From Allobosea psychrotolerans (GTDB lineage: Bacteria; Pseudomonadota; Alphaproteobacteria; Rhizobiales; Beijerinckiaceae): a stretch of 64,000 bases of DNA. Below the pieces are notes generated by a model. The model was not told the DNA's origin. It was given only the letters and a program-made list of their open reading frames with translations, and did no database searches. The DNA is taken from the NCBI RefSeq assembly GCF_002917105.1, contig NZ_PQFZ01000002.1, positions 248,001 through 312,000 of the forward strand, given 5' to 3'. This document shows, piece by piece, positions 19,965 to 30,120 of the stretch. Positions within the stretch are counted from its first letter, which is position 1, and each line of letters starts with the position of its first letter. A program made the position numbers and the translations under genes.

Positions 19965-22207
19965 AGCCGACCGGACTCGGCTGCCACATCGCCCGTATCG
20001 CTCCTCTCCGGTTGCCGCGCAGGAGGCGGCTGCGCCGGCCTTGGGCTGGTCTCTGCACGCTTGCGCATCCAAGGGCGATCGGCATCCTGCCGTTCTGCCT
20101 GGATCGAACGCCATCCGCCTGCAGTGCCGATGAGGGAGGTCGCGCCGTCGCGGCTCAGGGCCGTCCGATCGACCAGCTTCGCTGCGCAGGGAGCCGACCA
20201 GGGTATCGGCGTGACCACGAGATCGGCGCGCTGACAATCCTCGATGACGGCGAGCCGGTCTTTCGCATAGGCGATCCGGCGGCCATTGCGGGCGGTGACG
20301 ACACAGCCTTGCGTATCGCAGGCCGCATTCTTGCGCAGGCTCTCATCCGTGGGCTGGCGCCCATCGCCATCGGCGGTAAGCCATTGTTGCAGCACGAAGC
20401 TGCTTGGTCGGCCGACCAGAATGAAACGGTCGTCTGATCCGCGCACGACGAGGCCGGAACCGTCACGCTCGATGACGATATCGGGCCGATCCGGCCTGGC
20501 CGCGACCGTGACGCCCATCACCAGCGGCACGATGGCGAGCAGCCGAAGCTTCGTGCTCCACAGCGTCAGCCAGAGCAATGTCATTGCGAGGCAGACCAGC
20601 GCGGCCTCGCCGAAGGCGGGAATGATCAGCGTCGAGTGGTCGATCGCCGCGACCCAGTGGGCCAGCCGCAGCACGACCTCGGAGGCCGCGCCCATCAGCC
20701 ACCAGGCCGGCCAGTCGAGGCCGAAGGGGTAGGCCAGCACTCCAAACACCGCAGCCGGCATGACGAACAGCGAGACGAAGGGCAAGGCAAGCGCATTGCC
20801 GAGCAGCCCGAACGGATTGAAGGTCTGGAAATGATAGGCGCCGAACGGGGCCGTCGCCGCCGTCGCCAGCAAGGTTGTGATGACCGTGCCGCTGGCGGCG
20901 ATCCAGAGTGGGCGCAGCGGCCACGGCCACGGCGATGGCGATGGCGGCGCGGTCTGATTGCGTTCGTCCCAGCGCTCGGCAAAGGCGATCAGCGCCGCGA
21001 CCGCTCCGAATGACATCTGGAAGCTCGGCCCGAGCAGCGCCTCGGGCTCGCGCAGCAAGACGATGATGGCCGCCAGGGCAAGGTTGCGCATGCTCAGCGC
21101 CGGGCGGTCGATCAGGATTGCGCCGAGCATCACCAGCGTCATGATCAGTGATCTGACGGTTGCGACATCGGAGCCGGAGAAGATGCAATAGGCGGTTGCT
21201 CCGATCATGGCGGCAACGGCGGCGATCTTCTTGATCGGCCAATGCAAGGCCAGCGTCTGCGAGAGCGCCAGCAGCGCCCGCACCAGCCAGAGGATCGTGC
21301 CGGCGGCGAGCACCATGTGAAGGCCCGAGATCGAGACGATGTGGTAGATGCCCGCCGCGCGCAGATCGGCATTGGTCGTTTCCGTGATCAGGCCGCGCTT
21401 GCCGGTCACCAGCGCCGCCGCCATCGCGCCGGCCTGCCCTCCTCCGACGCTGGCGATGCGGGCGGTCAGGGCGTTGCGGGCGCGGTCGATCAGCACGGCT
21501 CGCGCGAGTTCGGGCGGAGGCGGGCCTGGCGCCGGCGTCAGCATGATCTTGCCGGGGATGTTGCCGACCGCGCCGATGCCGCGAAAGAACGCGTCGCGAC
21601 CGAAATCATAGCCGCCCGGTCGCGCCGGACCAGGCGGCGGCAGAAGGCGCGCATTGGCCGCGATATGGTCTCCCGGCGCGACTGTCTCCGCCTTGATGTT
21701 GACGCGGACGCGTTTGGGCCGTCGCTCCGCTTCGACGCCGGCTATCCCGGTGACCAGCACGACGAGGCGAGCGCCTGCATCGCGCGCCTCGACGGATTCG
21801 ACATAGCCGGTGAGTTGGCCGCTGCGCGGGCGATCCAGGATCGGCGCCATGATCGTCGCAGTGCGCCATGTCGCCGCCGAGAAGCCGACGAAGACCGCAA
21901 CCAGCCCAAGACAGACCGGCAAGGCGAGCCGCCGCCGACGCAGAGCTATGGCGAGGCCGCTTGCAACCGCGATACCGGCAAGCGGCGCCCATGGCGCGGG
22001 CTCCTGGTCGGCCGCGAAGTAGAGCAGAATGCCGATGCCCATCATGACCGGGAACCAGAGGAAGAGCCGCCGGCGCTCCGCCTCGGCGGCGAAGGCCTGT
22101 CGCGCGTTCCCGAGCCAATCCCGCCCTGTCAGGCTGACACCGCTGCCGAACCACGATACGGGCAGGCGCGACGGCAGGACGCCGGCCAGCGCGCCGCGTG
22201 ATTTCAT
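19958..22207 (-). CDS. comEC: ComEC/Rec2-family DNA-uptake channel protein
   Basis: The 749-residue polytopic membrane protein has an N-terminal DUF4131-like region and a competence domain. Its landmarks are [12 protein letters not shown] sequence ([16 protein letters not shown]), the [16 protein letters not shown] signature and many spans up to about residue 540. ComEC proteins carry single-stranded DNA across the inner membrane. The C-terminal 200 residues have no HxHxDH metallo-beta-lactamase motif, only a Cys-rich remnant ([11 protein letters not shown]). I start at the ATG at 22207; an ATG at 22291 adds a low-complexity stretch. It is convergent with lexA and divergent from gltX. Confidence 0.88.
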   Translation of the reverse strand: MKSRGALAGVLPSRLPVSWFGSGVSLTGRDWLGNARQAFAAEAERRRLFLWFPVMMGIGILLYFAADQEPAPWAPLAGIAVASGLAIALRRRRLALPVCLGLVAVFVGFSAATWRTATIMAPILDRPRSGQLTGYVESVEARDAGARLVVLVTGIAGVEAERRPKRVRVNIKAETVAPGDHIAANARLLPPPGPARPGGYDFGRDAFFRGIGAVGNIPGKIMLTPAPGPPPPELARAVLIDRARNALTARIASVGGGQAGAMAAALVTGKRGLITETTNADLRAAGIYHIVSISGLHMVLAAGTILWLVRALLALSQTLALHWPIKKIAAVAAMIGATAYCIFSGSDVATVRSLIMTLVMLGAILIDRPALSMRNLALAAIIVLLREPEALLGPSFQMSFGAVAALIAFAERWDERNQTAPPSPSPWPWPLRPLWIAASGTVITTLLATAATAPFGAYHFQTFNPFGLLGNALALPFVSLFVMPAAVFGVLAYPFGLDWPAWWLMGAASEVVLRLAHWVAAIDHSTLIIPAFGEAALVCLAMTLLWLTLWSTKLRLLAIVPLVMGVTVAARPDRPDIVIERDGSGLVVRGSDDRFILVGRPSSFVLQQWLTADGDGRQPTDESLRKNAACDTQGCVVTARNGRRIAYAKDRLAVIEDCQRADLVVTPIPWSAPCAAKLVDRTALSRDGATSLIGTAGGWRSIQAERQDADRPWMRKRAETSPRPAQPPPARQPERSDTGDVAAESGRLQ

Positions 22208-22408
22208 CCGCTCTGACGGTCCGCTATGCACCGCCGCCCCTTCCCCCTGCCCGCCCCGCGATCTTGCGCTTAACGCGGGCGGCCGAGCCATGTTACAGGG
22301 GCCACGCCGGCTGTCATGTCATGACCGGTGGATTGTCCTGTTTTTGCCCTCCCTTCCTGTTTTGCCTTTGGGCTGCCGATTCACGAGCCCAGCCGGAGCC
22401 CAGCCTTC

Positions 22409-23827
22409 ATGAGTGATGCGGTCGTCACGCGCTTTGCCCCCTCGCCCACCGGTTTCCTGCATATCGGCGGAGCGCGGACGGCCCTGTTCAACTGGCTCTA
22501 TGCGCGCCGCCATGGCGGCAAGATGCTGCTGCGGATCGAGGACACGGACCGTGAGCGCTCTACGGAACCGGCGATCGCCGCGATCCTCGACGGATTGAGC
22601 TGGCTCGGGCTCGATTGGGATGGCGACACGGTCTACCAATTCGCCCGCGCCGAGCGGCATCGCGAAGTGGCGCAGCAGATGCTGGCTGCCGGCAGGGCCT
22701 ATTATTGCTATGCGACGCCGGCCGAACTCGACGAGATGCGCGAGAAGGCCAAGGCCGAGGGCCGGCCGATGCGCTATGACGGCCGCTGGCGCGACCGTGA
22801 TCCGGCGACGGCCCCGGCCGGCGTGAAGCCGGTCATCCGCCTGCGCGCACCGCAGACCGGTGAGACCGTGGTCGAGGACGAGGTCCAGGGCCGTGTCGTC
22901 TGGCAGAACGAGAATCTCGACGACCTCGTCCTGCTGCGCTCCGACGGAAACCCGACCTACATGCTGGCCGTGGTGGTCGACGACCACGACATGGGCGTGA
23001 CCCATGTCATTCGTGGCGACGACCATCTGACCAATGCTGCCCGCCAGACCCAGATCTACCAGGCGATGGGCTGGCAGGTGCCGAGTATGTCACATATCCC
23101 GCTGATCCACGGGGCGGATGGAGCAAAACTCTCCAAACGCCATGGCGCGCTCGGCGTCGATGCCTATCGCTCCATGGGGTATTTGCCGGTAGCGCTGCGC
23201 AATTATCTGCTGCGCCTCGGCTGGAGCCATGGCGACCAGGAGATATTCTCGACCGACGAGATGATCGCGCTGTTCAACCTGTCCTCGATCGGCCGTTCGC
23301 CGGCGCGTTTCGACTACGCCAAGCTGGAGAGCTTGAACGGTCTCTATATGCGCCAGTCCAGCGATCACGACCTGCTCACGGCGTTGAAGACGATCCTGCC
23401 CGAGATCGGGCCGGCGCGCGGCCTGCCGGGTGCGCTTTCGCCGGAGCTGGAGGCGCGTTTCCTCGCCGCCATGCCTGGCCTGAAAGAGCGCGCCAAGACG
23501 CTGATCGAACTGCTCGACAGCGCCTATTATCTTTACGCCCCGCGCCCGCTGCAGCTCGATCAGAAGGCAGCAGCCCTGCTCGACGAGGCCGCACGCCAGC
23601 GCCTGCCGGGGCTGGCGGCGAAGCTTTCGGCCGTGAACGACTGGTCGCCGCAGGCGCTGGAGGCAGTGGTTCGCGGCTATGCCGAGGAGCATGGGCTCAA
23701 GCTCGGCCAGGCAGCGCAGCCCCTGCGTGCCGCCCTGACCGGCCGCGCCATGTCGCCGGGCCTGTTCGACGTCATGGCGGTGCTCGGCCGCGAGGAGACG
23801 CTGGCACGTCTGGCGGATCAGTCATGA
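22409..23827 (+). CDS. gltX: Glutamyl-tRNA synthetase
   Basis: GltX charges tRNA-Glu in the cytoplasm. The 472-residue class I synthetase starts [23 protein letters not shown] (HIGH-type motif HIGG) and has the KMSKS-type loop [16 protein letters not shown]. The ATG at 22409 matches the family N-terminus; the open frame 27 codons upstream has no family support. Whether it is discriminating or also charges tRNA-Gln cannot be decided from the window. gltA follows after 285 bases. Confidence 0.97.
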   Translation: MSDAVVTRFAPSPTGFLHIGGARTALFNWLYARRHGGKMLLRIEDTDRERSTEPAIAAILDGLSWLGLDWDGDTVYQFARAERHREVAQQMLAAGRAYYCYATPAELDEMREKAKAEGRPMRYDGRWRDRDPATAPAGVKPVIRLRAPQTGETVVEDEVQGRVVWQNENLDDLVLLRSDGNPTYMLAVVVDDHDMGVTHVIRGDDHLTNAARQTQIYQAMGWQVPSMSHIPLIHGADGAKLSKRHGALGVDAYRSMGYLPVALRNYLLRLGWSHGDQEIFSTDEMIALFNLSSIGRSPARFDYAKLESLNGLYMRQSSDHDLLTALKTILPEIGPARGLPGALSPELEARFLAAMPGLKERAKTLIELLDSAYYLYAPRPLQLDQKAAALLDEAARQRLPGLAAKLSAVNDWSPQALEAVVRGYAEEHGLKLGQAAQPLRAALTGRAMSPGLFDVMAVLGREETLARLADQS

Positions 23828-24112
23828 CGTGGCGAGGGTTCCCTCCCCCTTTCGGCTCTGTTGAACCGCCTCTGCAAATGGTCTAGTGACGCGCCATGTG
23901 ACCGGCTCCGCCGCGTGGTGGAAGGGGCACAAATATTGCTTGAATATCAGTTGGATGAACCACCTTCCTGCCCGTATCCGCATTTGCCGTTCCGTCACAG
24001 GGCCGTCACGTCCAGGCCTTCGGATGACAGAGATGTCTCGTGCGCAACAATTCGGTGTTGGGCCTGATGGAACAGCGACTGGTCAGCAACGAGCCTGAAA
24101 GGATCGGTATCG

Positions 24113-25402
24113 ATGAGCGGAAATAGCAGCCAGCTCCAGGTCGACGGAAAAACCATCGACATGGCGATCAAGAAGGGGTCGATCGGCCCCTCCGTCATCG
24201 ACATCGCCAAGCTCTACTCGCAAACGGGCATGTTTACCTATGACCCGGGATTCACCTCTACGGCGAGCTGCGAATCGCAGATCACCTATATCGACGGCGA
24301 CGAGGGCATCCTGCTCTATCGCGGCTACCCCATCGAGCAACTCGCCGAGCATGGCGACTTCCTCGAGACCTGCTACCTGCTGCTGGAAGGCGAATTGCCG
24401 ACCGCAGCGCAGAAGGCCGATTTCGACTATCGCGTGACGCGCCACACCATGGTGCACGAGCAGATGGCTCGCTTCTTCCAGGGCTTCCGCCGTGACGCTC
24501 ACCCGATGGCGGTGATGGTCGGCTCGATCGGCGCGATGTCGGCGTTCTATCACGACTCGACCGACATCTCCGACCCGCAGCAGCGCATGATCGCCTCGAT
24601 GCGCATGATCGCGAAGATGCCGACGCTCGCCGCCATGGCGTTCAAATACACCATCGGCCAGCCCTTCGTGTTCCCGCTGAACTCGCTCGATTACACCTCG
24701 AACTTCCTGCGCATGTGCTTTGCGGTACCTGCCGAGGAGTACAAGGTCAATCCGGTGCTGTCGCGCGCGCTCGACCGGATCTTCATCCTGCACGCCGACC
24801 ATGAGCAGAATGCCTCGACCTCGACGGTCCGGCTTGCCGGCTCGTCGGGCGCCAATCCCTTCGCCTGCATCGCCGCCGGCGCAGCCTGCCTCTGGGGCCC
24901 GGCCCATGGCGGCGCCAATGAAGCCGCCCTCAAGATGCTCGAGGAGATCGGCTCGGTCGAGAACATCCCGAAATACATCGCCAAGGCGAAGGACAAGAAC
25001 GATCCCTTCCGCCTGATGGGCTTCGGCCACCGCGTCTACAAGAACTACGATCCGCGCGCCAAGATCATGCAGAAGACCACGCATGAGGTGCTCAACGAGC
25101 TCGGCATCAAGGACGACCCGCTGCTGGACGTGGCGATCGAGCTTGAGCGCATCGCGCTCTCGGACCCCTATTTCATCGAGAAGAAGCTCTATCCGAACAT
25201 CGATTTCTATTCGGGCATCACGCTGAAGGCGATGGGCTTCCCGACTTCGATGTTCACGGCGCTGTTCGCGCTTGCCCGCACCGTCGGCTGGATCGCGCAG
25301 TGGAAGGAAATGATCGAGGATCCGTCCCAGCGCATCGGCCGTCCGCGCCAGCTCTACACCGGCGCCGGCCCGCGCGAATACACTCCGATCGGCCGGCGCT
25401 GA
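24113..25402 (+). CDS. gltA: Citrate synthase (type II, hexameric form)
   Basis: GltA condenses acetyl-CoA with oxaloacetate at the entry of the TCA cycle. The 429-residue length and the N-terminal beta region ([22 protein letters not shown]) fit the large Gram-negative type. Catalytic residues are in [19 protein letters not shown] (His), [13 protein letters not shown] (His) and the following FYSG segment near [14 protein letters not shown] (Asp). The ribosome binding site is GAAAGGA upstream of the ATG. A strong terminator follows 20 bases after the stop. Confidence 0.98.
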   Translation: MSGNSSQLQVDGKTIDMAIKKGSIGPSVIDIAKLYSQTGMFTYDPGFTSTASCESQITYIDGDEGILLYRGYPIEQLAEHGDFLETCYLLLEGELPTAAQKADFDYRVTRHTMVHEQMARFFQGFRRDAHPMAVMVGSIGAMSAFYHDSTDISDPQQRMIASMRMIAKMPTLAAMAFKYTIGQPFVFPLNSLDYTSNFLRMCFAVPAEEYKVNPVLSRALDRIFILHADHEQNASTSTVRLAGSSGANPFACIAAGAACLWGPAHGGANEAALKMLEEIGSVENIPKYIAKAKDKNDPFRLMGFGHRVYKNYDPRAKIMQKTTHEVLNELGIKDDPLLDVAIELERIALSDPYFIEKKLYPNIDFYSGITLKAMGFPTSMFTALFALARTVGWIAQWKEMIEDPSQRIGRPRQLYTGAGPREYTPIGRR

Positions 25403-25422
25403 AACATCCGGCGCAACTGTTG

Positions 25423-25456
25423 AAAGGCCGCGGCGAGACATCGCCGCGGCCTTTTT
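25423..25456 (+). terminator. gltA: Intrinsic terminator of gltA
   Basis: A perfect 14-bp stem (25423-25436 pairing with 25441-25454) has a GACA loop and ends in a run of T residues (25452-25456). The A-run on the 5' side makes it usable in both directions. Confidence 0.92.
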
Positions 25457-25529
25457 ATTGCACCCAATTGATAACTGAGACGCATGCGCGCCTGGTTTAT
25501 CGTTCCCCTTCAATTGGGAGTGCAGCTTC

Positions 25530-26525
25530 ATGTCGAACCAGAATGGCTTGAATCGTCGTGTTTTCCTGACCGGAGCCTCGGCGCTTTCGGTCGCCGGATT
25601 TCCCGCGCTCGCGCATGCGCAAGCCACCTTCCCAACCCGACCGGTTTCGCTGATCGTGCCCTTCGCCGCCGGCGGCTCCACCGATATCGTCGCCCGCCTC
25701 GTCGGCCAGAAGATGGGTGAACTGCTCGGGCAGTCGGTCGTCATCGAGAACCGCGCCGGGGCGGGCGGCAATCTTGGCTCCACCGCCGTGGCGCGCGCCG
25801 CGCCTGACGGCTACACCATCCTGATGGGCACGATCTCGACCCATGCGCTCAATCCCGCGATCCTCAAGACCGTCACCTTCGATCCGGTCAAGGATTTCAC
25901 GCCGATCTCACTGCTGGCCATAGTCCCCAACGTCATGGTCGTGCATCCGGACTTTCCAGCGAAAACGGTACCGGACGTCATCAAGCTGCTGAAGGAAAAC
26001 CCCGGCAAATACGCCTATGCGTCGTCGGGGGTCGGCACGCCGCTGCATCTATCGGGCGAGCTGTTCAAGTCGCTCGGCGGCGTCAGCATGAACCATGTGC
26101 CCTATCGCGGCGCCGGCCCCGCCTTGAACGACGTGGTCTCAGGCGCGGTGCCGATCATGTTCGACAACCTGCCCTCCTCCGCGCAATTCATCCGCACGGG
26201 GCAATTGCGCGCCATCGGCGTCACCACCAAGGCCCGGGTCTCGTCCTTCCCCGACATCCCGACCATCGCCGAGGGCGGCCTCGCCGGCTATGAGACCTAT
26301 ACTTGGAATGCGTTGTTCGGGCCGGCGAATCTGCCTCGCCCCATCGTCGACAAGCTCAACAGTGTGGCAAACGCGGCGCTGACCGACGCCAATGTGAAGC
26401 AGCGCCTCAACGACGTCAGCGCCGAGATCATCGGCTCGACACCCGAAGCGCTCGGCGAACACGTCAAGATCGAGGTGGCGAAATGGTTCCCGATCGCCAA
26501 GGCTTCAGGCGCGGCGCTCGAATGA
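25530..26525 (+). CDS. Bug/TctC-family tripartite tricarboxylate transporter substrate-binding protein
   Basis: The 331-residue periplasmic receptor has a twin-arginine-like signal (NRRVFLTGASALSVAGF, residues 8-24) and a cleavage site near ALAHAQA. Family marks are RPVSLIVPFAAGGSTDIVAR, VVIENRAGAGGNLGS and GTPLHLSGELFK. Such receptors capture carboxylic acids for TctAB permeases. No tctA or tctB gene is nearby, so it is an orphan receptor, which is common in this family. The ligand is unknown. Flanking terminators on both sides suggest a single-gene unit. Confidence 0.92.
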   Translation: MSNQNGLNRRVFLTGASALSVAGFPALAHAQATFPTRPVSLIVPFAAGGSTDIVARLVGQKMGELLGQSVVIENRAGAGGNLGSTAVARAAPDGYTILMGTISTHALNPAILKTVTFDPVKDFTPISLLAIVPNVMVVHPDFPAKTVPDVIKLLKENPGKYAYASSGVGTPLHLSGELFKSLGGVSMNHVPYRGAGPALNDVVSGAVPIMFDNLPSSAQFIRTGQLRAIGVTTKARVSSFPDIPTIAEGGLAGYETYTWNALFGPANLPRPIVDKLNSVANAALTDANVKQRLNDVSAEIIGSTPEALGEHVKIEVAKWFPIAKASGAALE

Positions 26526-26539
26526 GCCCGGAGCCGGGT

Positions 26540-26578
26540 GATTTCAGCTGGGATCACCGAGTGATCCCAGCTGAAATC
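26540..26578. terminator. 18-bp perfect inverted repeat between convergent genes
   Basis: Arms at 26540-26557 and 26561-26578 pair perfectly around a three-base CGA loop. It lies between the stop of the Bug receptor gene and the convergent lpxB stop. There is no long T-tract on either side, so a role as RNA-stabilising or bidirectional stop hairpin is inferred from position. Confidence 0.6.
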
Positions 26579-26581
26579 TGA

Positions 26582-26646
26582 ATCCGTCTCGCATCTAAAA
26601 GTGAGAGACGGATCAATGCGAAACACCGATGCCCATTCTTTCGCAT
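26582..26646. repeat. Two further inverted repeats downstream of lpxB
   Basis: ATCCGTCTC (26582-26590) pairs with GAGACGGAT (26605-26613), and ATGCGAAA (26616-26623) pairs with TTTCGCAT (26639-26646). Together with the adjacent 18-bp palindrome they make three hairpins within about 110 bases. Confidence 0.6.
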
Positions 26647-26658
26647 CCAGCCCTTGCG

Positions 26659-27840
26659 TCAAACCCGCGCCGCAGGGCCTGATTCAAGCAAGGCCAGCGC
26701 AGCCTCGACGGCATTCGCCGCCGGGCTCGTGCCGGCCGAACGCATGATCATCTCGACCTCGTCGAAACCGACCAATTGGCGAGCACGCGGCTCGCCCTCG
26801 GGGATGATCGCCAGAACCTCCCGGCTCAATGTCCCAGGCGTCGCCGTCTCCTGGATGAATTCGGGCACGATGCTGCGCCCCAGGATCAGGTTCGGTAGGA
26901 TCACGCTCGGCAGCTTGATCAAGCGCTTGGCGATCGCGGCTTCCCAATTGGCGCCACGATAGGCGGCAACCGTGGGGATCTGCGCCAGCGCCAGTTCGAG
27001 CGTGACGGTGCCCGACGCCGCAAGCGCCGCGCGTGCCCCGCGGAAGGCTGCAAGCTTGTTGACCTCGCCGGTGACGATATCGGGCTTGACTGGCCAGGAG
27101 GCGACGGCTTCGCCGATCAGCCCCCGAAGATGCACGACGGCAGGCAAGACGAAGCGCGCCTGGGGCCGCTCGGCGGCGATCAGGGCCACGGCCTGCCCGA
27201 AAGCCGGCATCAGGTGATTGATCTCGGAGCGGCGGCTGCCTGGCAGGATCAGGATTTCCGGTCGCCCGCTATCGGCGCGGCGAGCGGCTTCATCGGCGTT
27301 CGGGCGCAGATCGGCCAGGCGCTCCATCAGCGGATGGCCGACATAGATCGTGCTTGGCCCATGCAGCCGCGCCAAGGCGGCCGGCTCGAAGGGCAGCAAT
27401 GCCAGAATGCGGTCGACATGCGGCGCCATGCGCCGTGCCCGCCCCGAGCGCCAGGCCCAGACGCTGGGGCAGACCCAATGCACGATCGGGATCGCCGGCG
27501 CGCGGGCTCGAACCTTCTTGGCGACGCGCAAGGAAAAGTCCGGGCTGTCGATCGTCAGCAGCAGATCGGGCGCGAAGGCGGCAATGCCCTTAGCCGCATC
27601 CGACATCCGCCGCAGCAGCAGCGGCAAGCGCGCGATGACGGGTCCAAATCCCATCACGGCGATATCGGCTTGCGGGAACAGCGGGACGAGCCCCTGCGCG
27701 ATCAGGCTCTCGCCGCCCACGCCCGTGAGCACGAGCGGCCGCTCGCCCAAGCGCGCGCGCAGCGCCGCGAGGAAACGCGTCGCCAGCGCATCGCCCGAGG
27801 CCTCGCCCGCGATGATGGCAAGCCGGAACGGCCGGCTCAT
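26659..27840 (-). CDS. lpxB: Lipid-A-disaccharide synthase
   Basis: LpxB joins UDP-2,3-diacylglucosamine and lipid X to form the lipid A disaccharide at the inner membrane. The 393 residues begin RLAIIAGEASGDALATRFL and contain GVGGESLIAQG, WVCPSVWAWRSGRARRM (conserved YISPSVWAW-like motif), LPGSRRSEI and the C-terminal ASGTVTLELAL. It is the last gene of the lpx run and overlaps lpxI by four bases. Confidence 0.97.
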   Translation of the reverse strand: MSRPFRLAIIAGEASGDALATRFLAALRARLGERPLVLTGVGGESLIAQGLVPLFPQADIAVMGFGPVIARLPLLLRRMSDAAKGIAAFAPDLLLTIDSPDFSLRVAKKVRARAPAIPIVHWVCPSVWAWRSGRARRMAPHVDRILALLPFEPAALARLHGPSTIYVGHPLMERLADLRPNADEAARRADSGRPEILILPGSRRSEINHLMPAFGQAVALIAAERPQARFVLPAVVHLRGLIGEAVASWPVKPDIVTGEVNKLAAFRGARAALAASGTVTLELALAQIPTVAAYRGANWEAAIAKRLIKLPSVILPNLILGRSIVPEFIQETATPGTLSREVLAIIPEGEPRARQLVGFDEVEMIMRSAGTSPAANAVEAALALLESGPAARV

Positions 27841-28703
27841 ATGACACCCTCGACGAAGAGGCCGAGCTGATCGGCAAGCCGGCCGAGTTTGCCGCGATCG
27901 CCGACAAGCACGCGGCCGGCCCTGAGCGCGATACCGGCAAGGCCCGCTTCCGCGATATTGCGCAAAGTATCGGGACCGATCGCCGGCATGTCGACGCGCA
28001 GGTCCTGGCCCTCCTTCGGGGCCTTGACCAGGACGCCATCGCCCCTGGCGATCTTGAGCCGCCCGCTTGAGGCAAGCTCGGCGACACGCCGGATCATCGC
28101 GTCGGTGCCCTCGGCAGCCTCGATCGCGACGATGCGGTGGTCGGCCAGGATCGCTGCCTGACCGACATCGAAAGGGGCGAGCGCGGACAGCATGCAGAAG
28201 CCGCGCGCGATCAATTCATGCTGGGCCGGCGTGGCGGCCTTGCGGCCGAGCGCACCCATTGGGGCGGTCAACTCCGGCGCGATCTCGGCGGGACCATGGA
28301 CGCGAAAGCCGCGCTCCTCGAAGAAGCGGACGACACCGCGCAGCAAATGGTCGTCTCCGCCCTGAAAGGCGCGTGCAAAATGAGGCAGATATTTCAAGGT
28401 CGAGGCTTCCGGCCTCAGCGCGCCGAAGCTCGGGCGCGGCAGCGAACCGATCAGGACGAGATCGGCGATCTTCCGACGCCGCAATTCGTCGAGCAGCCGT
28501 CCGAGTTGGCCAAGCCTGTATGAGGTGAGCTCGATCGCGCCGAAACGTGCCGGGTCAGCCGCACCATCGAGCGCGGCGACAAACAGGCCGTGGCCCTGCC
28601 GGGCCGCGATTTCGGCAAGAGCTGGCGGAAAATCGCCGCCGCCGGCGATGATCGCGAGCGGCCCGCGCGCCACCGCCACCGTCTCTGGATGACCAGCCGT
28701 CAC
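27837..28703 (-). CDS. lpxI: UDP-2,3-diacylglucosamine diphosphatase LpxI
   Basis: LpxI cleaves UDP-2,3-diacylglucosamine to lipid X. It replaces the unrelated LpxH in most alphaproteobacteria. The 288 residues show the family start PLAIIAGGGDFPPALAEIA, DLVLIGSLPRPSF, HLLRGVVRFFEERGFRVHG and the C-terminal VKAPKEGQDLRVDMPAIGPDT. Its ATG overlaps the lpxA stop and its stop overlaps lpxB, consistent with tight co-translation of lpxA-lpxI-lpxB. Confidence 0.95.
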   Translation of the reverse strand: MTAGHPETVAVARGPLAIIAGGGDFPPALAEIAARQGHGLFVAALDGAADPARFGAIELTSYRLGQLGRLLDELRRRKIADLVLIGSLPRPSFGALRPEASTLKYLPHFARAFQGGDDHLLRGVVRFFEERGFRVHGPAEIAPELTAPMGALGRKAATPAQHELIARGFCMLSALAPFDVGQAAILADHRIVAIEAAEGTDAMIRRVAELASSGRLKIARGDGVLVKAPKEGQDLRVDMPAIGPDTLRNIAEAGLAGIALRAGRVLVGDRGKLGRLADQLGLFVEGVI

Positions 28704-29509
28704 CGATCCGGCGCGTTGACGTCGCGCGGGACGCAGATCGCCCGCTCGTTGCCGTTGCGGATGAAATCGAGAATTTCGTGAATCAAGGGATGGGCGGCAA
28801 ACTCGCTGGCGACGTCCTCGACGCGCTCCGACAAGGTGCCTTCATCGGCGAAGAGCAGCCTGTAAGCGCGACGCAATTCATGAATCTGCTCGCGCGAGAA
28901 ACCGCGTCGCTTGAGCCCGACGAGATTGAGACCGGCCAAGTGTGCCGGGTTGTCCCGCACCAGGCCGAAGGGGATGACGTCGTTCATGACGCCCGCACCG
29001 CCGCCGATGAAGGCGTGATCGCCGACACGGATGAACTGCTGCAAGCCCGTGCCACCGCCAACGATGACGAAATTGCCGACCGTGACATGGCCAGCGCACA
29101 TGACGTTGTTGGAGAAGATGACGTTGTTGCCGATATGGCTATCGTGGCCGACATGCGAATTGGCGAGGAAGAAACAACGGTCACCGACCGTGGTCTCCAT
29201 GCCGCCGCCCTCGGTGCCGGGATTGATGGTGACACCCTCGCGGATCAGGCACTCGGCGCCGATCACCAGCGTCGACGGCTCGCCGCGATATTTCACATCC
29301 TGAGGCGGATGGCCGATCGATGCGAAAGGATAAAGCTTCGTACGCTCGCCGATGCTGGTAATTCCGGAAACCGCGACATGGCTGATCAGTTCGACATTGT
29401 CGGCCAGGGTCACGTCGGGCCCCACGGTGCAAAACGGACCGATCTGAACGCCCGCCCCAAGGCGCGCTTTCGGATCGACGACCGACATCGGGTGAATGGT
29501 CACGCTCAT
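28700..29509 (-). CDS. lpxA: UDP-N-acetylglucosamine O-acyltransferase
   Basis: LpxA transfers the first 3-hydroxyacyl chain to UDP-GlcNAc from acyl-ACP, starting lipid A synthesis. The 269 residues form a left-handed beta helix of hexapeptide repeats (IGPFCTVGPDVTLADNVEL onward), with the catalytic His in LANSHVGHDSHIGNNVI and a C-terminal helical part. It lies 28 bases after fabZ and overlaps lpxI by four bases. Confidence 0.97.
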   Translation of the reverse strand: MSVTIHPMSVVDPKARLGAGVQIGPFCTVGPDVTLADNVELISHVAVSGITSIGERTKLYPFASIGHPPQDVKYRGEPSTLVIGAECLIREGVTINPGTEGGGMETTVGDRCFFLANSHVGHDSHIGNNVIFSNNVMCAGHVTVGNFVIVGGGTGLQQFIRVGDHAFIGGGAGVMNDVIPFGLVRDNPAHLAGLNLVGLKRRGFSREQIHELRRAYRLLFADEGTLSERVEDVASEFAAHPLIHEILDFIRNGNERAICVPRDVNAPDR

Positions 29510-29537
29510 GGAATTGCTGTCCTGACCTTGCTGATCG

Positions 29538-29996
29538 TCAAACGACCATGGCCGAAAGATCCGCCTCGGCGACCAGGACCCCGTCGACCCGGGCCTCGCC
29601 GCGGTAGAAGTAGAGGTTGCGCTTGCGCGTTACCTTCGTCAGGTGGAAGCGCAGCGTGTCGCCTGGAATGACCGGCTTGCGGAACTTCGCCTTGTCGATC
29701 GTGGTGAAGAGCACGGTGCTGACGGCTGGATCATCGCTACCCCGGGCATTGACGACAAGGACGCCGGCAGTCTGCGCCATCGCCTCGATCATCAGCACGC
29801 CGGGGAAAACCGGGCGGCCAGGGAAATGCCCGGTGAACTGAGGCTCGTTCATCGTCACGTTCTTGATGCCGATGCCGGAATCCTCGCCGTCGATCTCAAC
29901 GACGCGATCGACCAGCAGGAACGGATAGCGATGGGGAATGCAGGCCATGATCCTCTGGATGTCCGCCACACCCAGGGTTTTCGTCGCGTCGTTCAT
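29538..29996 (-). CDS. fabZ: 3-hydroxyacyl-[acyl-carrier-protein] dehydratase FabZ
   Basis: FabZ dehydrates 3-hydroxyacyl-ACP in fatty acid elongation and competes with LpxA and LpxD for substrate, which explains its place between them. The 152-residue hot-dog fold has IPHRYPFLLVDRV, the catalytic His in FTGHFPGRPVFPGVLMIEAMAQ with Glu a turn later, and KFRKPVIPGD. I choose the ATG at 29996 with GGGGA five bases upstream; an ATG at 30014 is also in frame. Confidence 0.96.
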   Translation of the reverse strand: MNDATKTLGVADIQRIMACIPHRYPFLLVDRVVEIDGEDSGIGIKNVTMNEPQFTGHFPGRPVFPGVLMIEAMAQTAGVLVVNARGSDDPAVSTVLFTTIDKAKFRKPVIPGDTLRFHLTKVTRKRNLYFYRGEARVDGVLVAEADLSAMVV

Positions 29997-30120
29997 GGTG
30001 TCCCCATTATCCATCCGGGCCCCGCGCTGGGCACCGCATTTTCCATTCGTTCTAGAGCCGGAGCGATCTAGGTGATGCAATCCTTGCCCGTCATGCCATG
30101 GCCGACAGCAACGGATCTTG

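Noticed and set aside
17931..20237. Long minus-strand frame across moeA and lexA
   Set aside because: It would be antisense to two solid genes; composition and lack of a start site indicate a shadow.
25530..26525. Mobile-element cargo or horizontally acquired island around the Bug receptor
   Set aside because: No integrase, no terminal repeats and no composition shift that I can see; flanked by ordinary terminators.
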